From positions 1 through 64,000 of the forward strand of contig SGYN01000003.1 of assembly GCA_004321715.1 (NCBI GenBank): DNA of 64,000 nt. Reading direction: 5' to 3'. The stretch is from a bacterium. GTDB lineage: Bacteria > Fidelibacterota > Marinisomatia > Marinisomatales > TCS55. The notes under the pieces are model-generated. The model did no database searches. It was not told where the DNA came from and saw only the letters and a program-made list of their open reading frames with translations. The position numbers and the translations under genes are program-made. Shown here one piece after another: positions 54,938-63,731 of this stretch; the first letter of the stretch is position 1; each line of letters starts with the position of its first letter.

Positions 54938-54953
54938 TGTATATACAATTATA
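54932..54953. promoter_or_regulatory. Operator 2 of the AraR-like regulator
   Basis: A perfect 22-bp palindrome with core AATTGTATATACAATT, differing from operator 1 only in the central four bases of that 16-base core (TATA instead of ACGT at the centre). It overlaps the predicted -10 and start point and lies 19 bases before the receptor ATG, which has AGGAGG (54962-54967) five bases upstream. Confidence 0.82.
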
Positions 54954-54972
54954 ATAACTCTAGGAGGTAATA

Positions 54973-57864
54973 ATGTTTTTTAAACAAGTATCAGTAACAG
55001 TTATTTCGTTATTATTTATTAATATAGTATTCGCCGGTGATGTTAGCGGGCGTGTTTCAGATTCTAGCTCGGGTGACTTTTTGCCAGGTGCGAATGTGGT
55101 TCTAGAAGGTACAAATTATGGAGTGTCTTCAGATAGATCTGGGATGTTTAAAGTAAACAACGTTCCTGAAGGTAGCTACACATTAAAAGTGACCTATATT
55201 GGCTATGGCGATTATACAGAAACTATAACAGTTGGCTCTGAATCTATGATGATCAATGTATCTCTTAGTGTTGATTATGTTGCAATGGAGGCTATTAATG
55301 TTACGGGTCTTTCACAGGGACAAGCAAAGGCTTTAAGTCAACAACGTAGTGCAGGAAATATTAAAAATGTAGTTTCTAGAGATCAGATGGAAAAATTTCC
55401 TGATCAAAATGTAGCAGATGTTCTGCAAAGACTTCCAGGAATTGCCCTTGAGAGTGATCATGGTGAGGGTAGATACGTTCAAATTAGAGGTGCTGAAGCA
55501 ACATTGAACACAACAACTATAAACGGTGTGAAAGTGCCTAGCCCAGAAGATGTAAGAAAAATTTCATTAGACATTATCCCTAGTTACTCTCTTGGGTCTG
55601 TTGAGGTAACTAAAGCAATTACTCCAGATATGGATGCTGACGCAATTGGGGGGCATGTAAATCTAATAACAAAAAATGCTTTTGATTATGATGGGCAATT
55701 TATTGAAGCAAAAGTTGCTGGTGGACATAGACCTCTTTACGGAAAAAATGGAAGTATGGGGGCGTTTACGTATGGAAATCAATTCATGAATGGGAAGCTT
55801 GGTTTACTTGTATCTTCAAGCTATGAGTTCAATGATATGAAAACCGATAATATTGAATTAGAGTGGGATGATAAGTATGAATGGGTAAGCGATGTTGTTG
55901 ATAGCCAAGAAGACGAAACTTACGTTGTAGAAGAAGCCGACGGGATTATTCTAACTGATATGCAACTAAAAAATTATGCTCTAAGTAGAGAAAGAGTTGG
56001 GTTAACTACAGGGCTTGACTACAAGCTTGGAGAAAATTCAAAATTATATTTGAACCTTATAACAAACACCTATACTGATAAAGAAAATAGAAATAGACTT
56101 CGGTATAGATTTGACAAGTCTATTGATGAAGAAACGCCTGGTTCTGGTTACGATCCATCGGATGGTATGAGTGTAAATCTTGCGAGGATATATAGAGAAT
56201 TAAAAAGTAGATCATCAATATCCAAAATTAATAGTTATTCTCTTGGGGGTGAACATGGCTTAGGTATGCTAAGTATGGACTGGTCTTTTACCAAATCATA
56301 CGCAGAAGAACTTAGAGACCCCTCTGTAAATGCTGAGTTTGTGGTTAAAGATATTAACTGGGACTATGAATACAGCGATTCAAACCATCCTCAGGTTTCT
56401 AACTTTACTGATGAAGATGGCGCAACCTTCGATCAACATGATTTATCAAAATATGAATTAGATGCTATTGAGATTGAAGGGGATTACATACCTAGCGCTA
56501 AAAACCCAAACGGAAATCTGGTTTCTGGTGATGATCAAGTTATAGCATTTAATGCTTCTATGCCCCTTGCTTTAGGCGTAGCTAACGGTGAAATAAAAGT
56601 TGGTGCAAAATTATCTGCTAAAGAAAAAAAATCAGATAAGTCTGGTGGAGAAGTTTGGGAATGGGATGGTGATGATGACCTAATAATGCAAGGTTTTAAT
56701 ATGAATATTGAAGGTGATAATTATATGGATGGTAACTATGTGCATACCCATGGATTAGATGTCAAAAAAGTACGGGATCACATGAGTGCGAATATTGGGT
56801 CGTATGAAATTTTACCTCTTTATGAAGATGCTATACTAGAGACATGGGATGCGACCGAAGATGTTTCTGCATTCTATGGTATGGCCGATATGAAAATGGG
56901 TAAAATTAATTTTATAGGTGGCGCCAGAATGGAAAAAACATCGACTGTTTATAATTCTTGGGCTGGTTCTGTAGAAGATGCTGAAGATGGTGAGCTAAGT
57001 ATAGATGAAAGTCTTGCTGCATATTTTACCGCTCAAAAAGTATCGAAAGAATATACAAATGTACTTCCAATGGCACACGTTCGGTACGCGGTTAATGATA
57101 GAGCACAGGTTCGAGCTGCCTATACAGAAACTATTGCAAGAGCAGACTTTGCTTCGCTGGTTCCCTTTATTGCAACTGATGGAGATGATGCAGAAGCAGG
57201 AAACCCTGAACTCGAATCTGCGCACTCAAGCAATATTGACCTTATGTTTGAGTATTATCCAAAGGGTCTAGGAATATTTTCCTTTGGCTATTTTAGCAAA
57301 ACAATTGATAACTATATTTATACAGCTGTACTTAAAGATGCTACAATTCGTGGTGGTTCTAAAGTATACGATGAAGTTGTTATGCCAGTTAACGGAAATG
57401 AAGCGACTCTAAGTGGTTGGGAAATGAACTTTGTAAAGAATCTAGATTTTTTACCTGGACCATTAAGAAACGTCTCACTTTATTTTAATTATACTTCAAC
57501 TACTTCAGAAGCTGACTACGGTTCAGAGCGAGAAAAAACAACCTTCCCCGGACAAGCTGAAGCCACAGGAAACCTAAGCTTTGCCTATGAAACCAGCAAG
57601 CTAACTGCAAGGTTTTCACAAGCTATTGCTGACCAGTATATAGTTGAGGTTGGTGAAGATGCAGATGAAGATATTTATTATAATCCGGCAAACCGTTTAG
57701 ATTTCTCCATGGGCTATAATCTTAGTAGCAAGCTTACTATTTTCGCAGATGTACTAAATATTACAAACGTCCCTCACGTCTATTTCATGGGTGATGCAAG
57801 TAAGCCTGTTGAAAAAGAAGTTTATGGAGCAACAGCAAAAGTTGGGATGAGCTATAGATTCTAA
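54973..57864 (+). CDS. TonB-dependent receptor, probably for phytate/inositol phosphates
   Basis: A 963-residue outer-membrane receptor. Order: signal peptide (about 1-20, ending VFAG); carboxypeptidase-regulatory domain (about 22-105, GDVSGRVSDSSSGDFLPGANV); plug (about 130-235, FPDQNVADVLQRLPGIALES, VQIRGAEATLNTTTINGVKV, ADAIGGHVNLITKNAF); barrel ending KVGMSYRF with terminal Phe. It has a strong AGGAGG site. It is the first gene after operator 2 and is followed by a phytase, so import of inositol phosphates or their metal complexes is the likely job. Beta-propeller phytases beside TonB receptors are known in other Gram-negative bacteria. Confidence 0.9.
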   Translation: MFFKQVSVTVISLLFINIVFAGDVSGRVSDSSSGDFLPGANVVLEGTNYGVSSDRSGMFKVNNVPEGSYTLKVTYIGYGDYTETITVGSESMMINVSLSVDYVAMEAINVTGLSQGQAKALSQQRSAGNIKNVVSRDQMEKFPDQNVADVLQRLPGIALESDHGEGRYVQIRGAEATLNTTTINGVKVPSPEDVRKISLDIIPSYSLGSVEVTKAITPDMDADAIGGHVNLITKNAFDYDGQFIEAKVAGGHRPLYGKNGSMGAFTYGNQFMNGKLGLLVSSSYEFNDMKTDNIELEWDDKYEWVSDVVDSQEDETYVVEEADGIILTDMQLKNYALSRERVGLTTGLDYKLGENSKLYLNLITNTYTDKENRNRLRYRFDKSIDEETPGSGYDPSDGMSVNLARIYRELKSRSSISKINSYSLGGEHGLGMLSMDWSFTKSYAEELRDPSVNAEFVVKDINWDYEYSDSNHPQVSNFTDEDGATFDQHDLSKYELDAIEIEGDYIPSAKNPNGNLVSGDDQVIAFNASMPLALGVANGEIKVGAKLSAKEKKSDKSGGEVWEWDGDDDLIMQGFNMNIEGDNYMDGNYVHTHGLDVKKVRDHMSANIGSYEILPLYEDAILETWDATEDVSAFYGMADMKMGKINFIGGARMEKTSTVYNSWAGSVEDAEDGELSIDESLAAYFTAQKVSKEYTNVLPMAHVRYAVNDRAQVRAAYTETIARADFASLVPFIATDGDDAEAGNPELESAHSSNIDLMFEYYPKGLGIFSFGYFSKTIDNYIYTAVLKDATIRGGSKVYDEVVMPVNGNEATLSGWEMNFVKNLDFLPGPLRNVSLYFNYTSTTSEADYGSEREKTTFPGQAEATGNLSFAYETSKLTARFSQAIADQYIVEVGEDADEDIYYNPANRLDFSMGYNLSSKLTIFADVLNITNVPHVYFMGDASKPVEKEVYGATAKVGMSYRF

Positions 57865-57881
57865 TTTTGGCAGTAAAATTG

Positions 57882-57919
57882 ATATAAATATGGGCCTCTT
57901 TTGAGACCCATATTTATAT
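57882..57919 (+). other. Strong intercistronic hairpin between receptor and phytase genes
   Basis: A long inverted repeat: the left arm 57882-57898 and right arm 57903-57919 pair over 16 of 17 positions (one C-A mismatch) around a TTTT loop. No long T run follows directly, so it is more likely a partial terminator or an RNA-stabilising element than a full stop. Confidence 0.75.
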
Positions 57920-58020
57920 AATAAGTTTTATAAAACGAACCACGTTTTTATATCAAATAACATGTATCGTTAAATAACTCAGTTGTCTAATAATAATTTT
58001 AATTTGAGAGGTTGTCTTAA

Positions 58021-59115
58021 GTGAAAACGAACTTTATAACAATTTTATTTTTTTCAATTTTTATTTTTGTTGCATTAAAATGTGAAAAAAAACATAATAC
58101 TCTTGAGCCCGATGGAGCAGTATCGGCAATATTTGAAACAGAGCCCGTTGGTTCGTCTGAAGACACGGCTGATGATCCATGTGTTTGGGTACACCCTACG
58201 GATCCATCTTTATCTATTATTATTGGTACAGATAAAGATGAAAACTCTCCCGGGTTAAGGGTTTATGATATGAGTGGCAAGCAAATTTATTTTACGACAA
58301 ATGAAAAAGCAAATAATGTTGATATAAGATATGGTATGGTGCTAGCTGGAAAAAAAACAGACATTATCACAGCAGGTCTAAGAGTCTCTAATACCTTAGG
58401 AGTATATAAAGTAAATCCTGAAAGCAGGACTTTAACTTCTATTTCAGCAAGAGCAATAAAGCTTGGTATTGAGGTGTATGGATCTTGTATGTATAAGGAT
58501 GTTTCCACAAATATATTCTATGCAATTGTAAATGATAAAAAAGGTAACGTTGAACAATATAAATTGTTTGATAATGGTTCAGGGTTAGTTGATGCAGAGT
58601 TGGTTAGAACGCTTAAGCTGGGTGGTCAACTTGAAGGTTGTGTTGCTGATGATATTTTGGGCAACCTGTATATTGGAGAAGAAGAACACGGTATTTGGAA
58701 ATATGATGCATCGCCAAGTGGGTCAGATAATGGTATTCTTATTGATACGATGGGTCCACATATTGCACCAGATGTTGAGGGGCTAACCATTTACTATGCC
58801 AATGAATCTTCTGGGTATCTTATTGCCTCAAGCCAAGGTGATGATACTTATGTTATTTACACTAGAGAAGGGCAAAATAAATTTATTGGTAGGTTCTCTG
58901 TTGTAGATAACAACACTATTGATGGCACAAGCAGTACTGATGGAATTGATGTTTGCAATATGAGCCTTGGAGGGCAATTATCAAATGGGGCTTTTATTGT
59001 TCAAGATGATGTTAATGATATTGGAAATCAAAATTTTAAAATAATATCATGGAATGATATTGCGTCCTTATTTAATCCGCCCCTAGCAGTAAATAATGAG
59101 TGGGATATACGATAA
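58021..59115 (+). CDS. Beta-propeller phytase (3-phytase type)
   Basis: A 364-residue exported enzyme matching the beta-propeller phytase family (usually 350-380), which uses calcium to remove phosphates from phytate. The N-terminal family signature is clear: DTADDPCVWVHPTDPSLSII, GTDKDENSPGLRVYDMSGKQ and NNVDIRYGMV. LEGCVADDILGNLYIGEEEHGIWKYDA and DVEGLTIYYANESSGYLIASSQGDDTYVIY also fit the propeller blades that carry calcium-binding acidic residues. A hydrophobic leader runs to VALKCEKK, a near-lipobox with Lys at -1, so lipidation is uncertain. Start is a GTG with GAGAGG nine bases upstream. Confidence 0.9.
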   Translation: MKTNFITILFFSIFIFVALKCEKKHNTLEPDGAVSAIFETEPVGSSEDTADDPCVWVHPTDPSLSIIIGTDKDENSPGLRVYDMSGKQIYFTTNEKANNVDIRYGMVLAGKKTDIITAGLRVSNTLGVYKVNPESRTLTSISARAIKLGIEVYGSCMYKDVSTNIFYAIVNDKKGNVEQYKLFDNGSGLVDAELVRTLKLGGQLEGCVADDILGNLYIGEEEHGIWKYDASPSGSDNGILIDTMGPHIAPDVEGLTIYYANESSGYLIASSQGDDTYVIYTREGQNKFIGRFSVVDNNTIDGTSSTDGIDVCNMSLGGQLSNGAFIVQDDVNDIGNQNFKIISWNDIASLFNPPLAVNNEWDIR

Positions 59116-59137
59116 TTAAACGCGGAAAACTGATCAA

Positions 59138-60994
59138 ATGAAACTAACAATGGCACAAGCAGTTATTCGTTATTTAAATAACCAGTATATTCAAAGAGAT
59201 GAAAAAGAAAACAAATTCATTGCTGGTGTCTGGGGTATCTTTGGCCATGGTAATGTGGCAGGAATTGGCGAAGCGTTAGAGCAGGATAAAAACTTAAAGC
59301 ATTTTCTACCGAGAAATGAACAGGCAATGGTTCATTCTGCTGTTGCATATGCAAAGCAAAATAAGCGGATGCAAACTTATGCATGCACAAGTTCTATTGG
59401 CCCCGGAGCAACAAATATGATAACCGCAGCCGCAGGAGCAACAATTAATAGATTGCCAGTTTTGCTGCTACCTGGAGATATTTTTAGCAGGAGAAATGTT
59501 GGCCCTGTATTACAACAGCTCGAATATAATAGATCTCCAGACGTATCAGTTAATGATTGTTTTAAGCCTGTAAGTGTTTTTTGGGACAGAATAAATAGAC
59601 CAGAGCAGATTCTTTTTTCTTTACCTGAGGCGTTTAGAATTTTAACTGACCCGGTAGCCACTGGTGCGGTAACCTTATCTCTTCCACAAGATGTTCAGGC
59701 GGAAGCATATGATTATCCAGATCATTTTTTTGATAAAAGAATCTGGGATGTTCCAAGAAACGCGCCTTCTGAAAAAACTATAATTGCAGCAGCAAATATT
59801 ATTAAAAATTCTTCTAGACCAGTAATAATTGCAGGTGGTGGTGTTTTGTTTTCCGATGCTGAGAAATCTTTAGCTAAAGTTTGTAACCACACAGGAATTC
59901 CTGTTGTAGAGACACAAGCCGGGAAGGGCGCTATACCATGGGATCATGACCAGTGTCTTGGCGCTATCGGTGTTACAGGAACAAGTGCAGCCAATATTAT
60001 TTCTCGTGATGCTGATCTAATCATTTGTATAGGAACAAGGCTATCGGATTTTACAACTGCATCTAAAACTCTTTTTCAAAACCCTGATGTTACTTTTCTT
60101 AGTATCAATGTATCGCCATTTGATGCCCATAAACATTCTTCTGTTTCAATAACAGGAGATGCAAGAGAATGTCTTGAAAAACTTTGCGATATATTAGACG
60201 CAGGTGGATTTAATATAGCAGATAATTATAAAAATGTAATTAAGGATCAAAAAGCAAAATGGGATCAAGAAGTAGATAGAATATTTAACTTAAATAATAA
60301 ACCTGCTATTAGCCAGGGTGAGGTTATTGGAATTCTTTCGAACGCTATGAATAAAGAGGATACCGTTGTGTGTGCCGCAGGAAGCCTTCCTGGAGATATG
60401 CATAAACTTTGGAGAACTGTAAATGGGGATCAATATCATATGGAGTATGGTTACTCATGCATGGGCTATGAAATTGCTGGTGGACTAGGGATTCGAATGG
60501 CAAAAAACAAAGGGGATGTTTTTGTTATGGTTGGTGATGGATCTTATCTGATGATGAACTCAGAAATCGTAACATCAATACAAGAAAATCAAAAACTCAT
60601 AATTATCTTGATTAATAATCATGGTTTTGGAAGTATAAATAATTTATCCCTAAGCCTTGGCAGCCATGGTTTTGGTAACCAATACAGGAAAAGGGAACAT
60701 CAGACAGGCGCATATACTGGAGATAAATTACCCGTAGATTATGCAATGCATGCAAGGTCTATGGGCATTAATGGAATAAAAGCACAAACAAAACAAGAGT
60801 TTGAATCCGCTCTCAACAAAGCAAAAAAACATGAAGTTTCAACATTAATAGAAGTATTGGTTGACCTAAGTATTTCTGTCCCTGGTTATGAAGCATGGTG
60901 GGATGTGCCAGTAGCTGAGGTATCCCAATCAAATAAAGTTGTTAAAGTAAGAAAAGATTATGATCAACAAATTAAACAAGAACGAGATTATTAG
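59138..60994 (+). CDS. iolD: 3D-(3,5/4)-trihydroxycyclohexane-1,2-dione hydrolase
   Basis: A 618-residue thiamine-diphosphate enzyme that opens the ring of the diketo inositol intermediate to 5-deoxy-glucuronate. N-terminal blocks: LTMAQAVIRYLNNQYIQRD, GIFGHGNVAGIGEAL and FLPRNEQAMVHSAVAYAK, which holds the activating glutamate. The C-terminal ThDP/Mg motif is VFVMVGDGSYLMMNSEIVTS followed by LINNHGFGSINNLS. Length and motifs are diagnostic for IolD rather than acetolactate synthase. It follows the phytase by 22 bases and overlaps iolE by 35. Confidence 0.96.
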   Translation: MKLTMAQAVIRYLNNQYIQRDEKENKFIAGVWGIFGHGNVAGIGEALEQDKNLKHFLPRNEQAMVHSAVAYAKQNKRMQTYACTSSIGPGATNMITAAAGATINRLPVLLLPGDIFSRRNVGPVLQQLEYNRSPDVSVNDCFKPVSVFWDRINRPEQILFSLPEAFRILTDPVATGAVTLSLPQDVQAEAYDYPDHFFDKRIWDVPRNAPSEKTIIAAANIIKNSSRPVIIAGGGVLFSDAEKSLAKVCNHTGIPVVETQAGKGAIPWDHDQCLGAIGVTGTSAANIISRDADLIICIGTRLSDFTTASKTLFQNPDVTFLSINVSPFDAHKHSSVSITGDARECLEKLCDILDAGGFNIADNYKNVIKDQKAKWDQEVDRIFNLNNKPAISQGEVIGILSNAMNKEDTVVCAAGSLPGDMHKLWRTVNGDQYHMEYGYSCMGYEIAGGLGIRMAKNKGDVFVMVGDGSYLMMNSEIVTSIQENQKLIIILINNHGFGSINNLSLSLGSHGFGNQYRKREHQTGAYTGDKLPVDYAMHARSMGINGIKAQTKQEFESALNKAKKHEVSTLIEVLVDLSISVPGYEAWWDVPVAEVSQSNKVVKVRKDYDQQIKQERDY

Positions 60995-61886
60995 TTCAGG
61001 GGATCGTGGGGTTCGTTTTGGCATTGCTCCAATTAATTGGAGCAATGATGACATGACAGAATTGGGCGGTCATTATACTTTAGATACAATGCTATCTGAG
61101 ATGTCTGCGGCTGGTTATGTAGGAACTGAGATAGGAAACAAGTTTCCTAAAGATTCATTTGGTATTAAAAAAGCACTAACTAATTTTAATTTAGAGCTTG
61201 CTTCTTCATGGCACTCTACTTTTTTTTTATCAAACAATATTGATTATGAACTTGAAAAAATAAAACATAAATCTATAATGTTACTTGAGGCTGGTGCAAA
61301 AATTATAAATCTTGCAGAATGCACTGCTTCTATTCACAGCAAAATAAACGCCCCTCTTTCCTTAAAACCTGTATGTGATGAAAAAAACTGGAAGATTCTT
61401 ACAGAATCTTTGAATCAAGCTGGAGAAATTTGCAATGAAGAAGGTATTAGTATGGCCTTTCATCATCATATGGGGACATATATTCAAAGTAAAAATGAAT
61501 TAAATAGATTGTTATCTGATACAGACCCAAAACTTGTTAATCTTTGTGCAGATACGGGGCATCTATATTTTGCTGGAATTGATCCTATAAATTTCTTCAA
61601 AGAAAATATGAACCGAATCAAACACATACACTTTAAAGATCTTAGAAGTAATATTTTCAACAAAATAAATTTTGATGAAACTTCTTTTTTAAATGCTGTT
61701 TTAGAAGGAGTATTTACTGTCCCAGGCGATGGCTGTATAGATTTTAATTCTATAAGTAAAGTAATTATTGAATCCGATTATAATGGGTGGGTAATTGTTG
61801 AAGCTGAGCAAAACCCTGACATCGCAAATCCTTTTGAATACGCAAGAAAATCAAAACAATATCTTAATAATATTTGGGGTAATTAA
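60960..61886 (+). CDS. iolE: Inosose dehydratase
   Basis: A 308-residue TIM-barrel enzyme that dehydrates 2-keto-myo-inositol to the diketone used by IolD. The IolE start motif VRFGIAPINWSNDDMTELGG (residues 18-37) and EMSAAGYVGTEIGNKFP are clear. Metal-site residues lie in MAFHHHMGTYIQS, LCADTGHLYFAGIDP, IKHIHFKDLRS and GWVIVEAEQNP. The ATG at 60960 lies inside the end of iolD; a later start would barely leave the conserved motif intact, so the 35-base overlap seems real. Confidence 0.93.
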   Translation: MINKLNKNEIISSGDRGVRFGIAPINWSNDDMTELGGHYTLDTMLSEMSAAGYVGTEIGNKFPKDSFGIKKALTNFNLELASSWHSTFFLSNNIDYELEKIKHKSIMLLEAGAKIINLAECTASIHSKINAPLSLKPVCDEKNWKILTESLNQAGEICNEEGISMAFHHHMGTYIQSKNELNRLLSDTDPKLVNLCADTGHLYFAGIDPINFFKENMNRIKHIHFKDLRSNIFNKINFDETSFLNAVLEGVFTVPGDGCIDFNSISKVIIESDYNGWVIVEAEQNPDIANPFEYARKSKQYLNNIWGN

Positions 61887-61888
61887 TA

Positions 61889-62947
61889 ATGACGCAAAAA
61901 AGCATAATGCAGCAAACAGCCGAATTTGGTTCTGATTGGTGGAATGATTCTAATGATCATTTGGAGCTTCAACATGCCTATAAAGAAGGTGCCGTAGGAG
62001 CAACTTCAAATCCTGTTATTACGCTCAATAGCGTTAAAAGCCATCCAAATATATGGATTCCAGAGATTGATGAAATAATTATAAAGAACCCCACTGCTAG
62101 TGAAGATGAAATTGTATGGGTATTAATTGATAAAGTTGGAATAAAAGCTGCAAATATATTACTCCCTGTATATAAAAATACAAACGGGCAAAAAGGGAAA
62201 CTGTCTTTACAGGTAAGTCCTAAATATTATCGAAATGCTGATGCGATGGTTGAGCAAGGAAAATACCTGGCTTCTCTAGCTACCAATATTGCTGTAAAAT
62301 GCCCAGCTCTTCCTGCTGGAATTATGGCAATGGAAGAATTAACAGCAATGGGGGTCTCGGTAAATGCAACAGTTTCATTTACTGTTCCTCAGGCTGTTCA
62401 AGTTGCTGAAGCTATTGAGCGCGGCCTTGCTAAAGCAGAAAAAGATGGAATTAACACAGAAAATATAACGCCCTATATTACTATTATGGTTGGCAGAATT
62501 GATGACCACTTAAAAAGGCAACAAAAAGAACATAACATTGATTTTGATCCAGATCTAATAAATTGGGCTTCGATTGCTATTTTTAAAAATGCTTATTCAA
62601 TATTTAAAAAGAAGGCTTACAAGTCTAAGCTTTTAGCTGCAGCCTTTCGCTGTGATTTGCACTGGAAAGAAATTGTTGGTGGAGATGTAATAATTAGTAT
62701 GCCATACGAATGGTGGAATAGGTTTAATGAGTCAGGCATTGAAGTAATCGAAAGAATAAATAATCCTGTAGATCCTGAAATTGTGCGTGCCTTGAAGGAG
62801 AAATTTGTTGATTTTAACCGTGCTTATAATGAGGATGGAATGACGGTTGATGAATTTGAATCTTTTGGCGCAACAATACATACCATGAATACTTTTTTCG
62901 ATGGCTATGATGAGTTTGTTAAATTAATTCGCAGGCGTATGATTTAA
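61889..62947 (+). CDS. Transaldolase-family Schiff-base aldolase
   Basis: A 352-residue transaldolase-fold protein. Blocks: YKEGAVGATSNPVITLNSV (substrate loop, family TTNPS), IAVKCPALPAGIMAMEELTAMGVSVNATVSFTVPQAVQVAEAI with the Schiff-base lysine Lys137, and ITIMVGRIDDHLKRQ. It sits between iolE (2 bases) and iolB (15 bases). The standard DKGP aldolase IolJ is absent from the window. I infer this protein cleaves the inositol-derived 2-deoxy-5-keto-gluconate 6-phosphate or acts on a related keto sugar; a plain pentose-phosphate transaldolase is the alternative. Confidence 0.82.
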   Translation: MTQKSIMQQTAEFGSDWWNDSNDHLELQHAYKEGAVGATSNPVITLNSVKSHPNIWIPEIDEIIIKNPTASEDEIVWVLIDKVGIKAANILLPVYKNTNGQKGKLSLQVSPKYYRNADAMVEQGKYLASLATNIAVKCPALPAGIMAMEELTAMGVSVNATVSFTVPQAVQVAEAIERGLAKAEKDGINTENITPYITIMVGRIDDHLKRQQKEHNIDFDPDLINWASIAIFKNAYSIFKKKAYKSKLLAAAFRCDLHWKEIVGGDVIISMPYEWWNRFNESGIEVIERINNPVDPEIVRALKEKFVDFNRAYNEDGMTVDEFESFGATIHTMNTFFDGYDEFVKLIRRRMI

Positions 62948-62962
62948 AATTCGGAGTTAACT

Positions 62963-63727
62963 ATGAGCTTAATTAAACCATTCAGAGGTGGATTTAAAAA
63001 TGGTATTAATACCTACAAAGACACATATGATCAAACAGGAATAGATTTTGACATATTAATTATGGAAAAAGATGAAACCTTTTCAATATGTGAGGCAAAA
63101 AATGAGATTGCAGTTATTATAATTCAAGGTAAAGGTGTCTTTCATTTTCAAAATGAAGATTCGTATTTCGATCGCGAAAACTGGATTGAGAATGATCCGA
63201 CAATTGTTCACATGGGTCCAGGTGAAAAAGTTAAAATAAGCGCAAAAAGACAAAGCAGGGTTGCAATTGTAAAAACAGAAAATCCAAATCAATTCAGTGG
63301 AAGTATCTATACAACAGATAAAATAGATACTGAACATAGAGGTAAAGATCAATTAGATGACACTTGCTATAGATTAGTTCGCCTAGCTTTTGATGATACT
63401 ATAGCACCTAAAGAGTCAAAATTAGTTATAGGAGAAGTTCTAAATTTTCCTGGTAAGTGGAGCAGCTATCCCCCGCACTATCATCCGCAGCCGGAAATAT
63501 ATTACTATGAAATATCTCCATCATGGGGGTATGGACATGGCGAGCTTGGTGATAATGTGTATAAAATTAAGAATGGTGATGTATTAGCAATAACAAATGG
63601 CAAAACACACAGCCAAACATCTGCTCCTGGTTTTCATATGTATTATCTTTGGGCAATTAGACATGGTGATAAAAAAAGATATGATGGATTTACCTATATT
63701 AAACCATTTGAAAACATGCTGGAGTAA
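62963..63727 (+). CDS. iolB: 5-deoxy-glucuronate isomerase
   Basis: A 254-residue bicupin that converts 5-deoxy-glucuronate to 2-deoxy-5-keto-gluconate. The second cupin carries the metal-site histidines and glutamate: WSSYPPHYHPQPEIYYYEISPSWGYGHGEL near residue 167, and a further histidine in NGKTHSQTSAPGFHMYYLWAIRH. The length is slightly under the usual 265-275. It is 15 bases after the transaldolase-like gene and four bases before the next frame. Confidence 0.92.
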   Translation: MSLIKPFRGGFKNGINTYKDTYDQTGIDFDILIMEKDETFSICEAKNEIAVIIIQGKGVFHFQNEDSYFDRENWIENDPTIVHMGPGEKVKISAKRQSRVAIVKTENPNQFSGSIYTTDKIDTEHRGKDQLDDTCYRLVRLAFDDTIAPKESKLVIGEVLNFPGKWSSYPPHYHPQPEIYYYEISPSWGYGHGELGDNVYKIKNGDVLAITNGKTHSQTSAPGFHMYYLWAIRHGDKKRYDGFTYIKPFENMLE

Positions 63728-63731
63728 AAAG

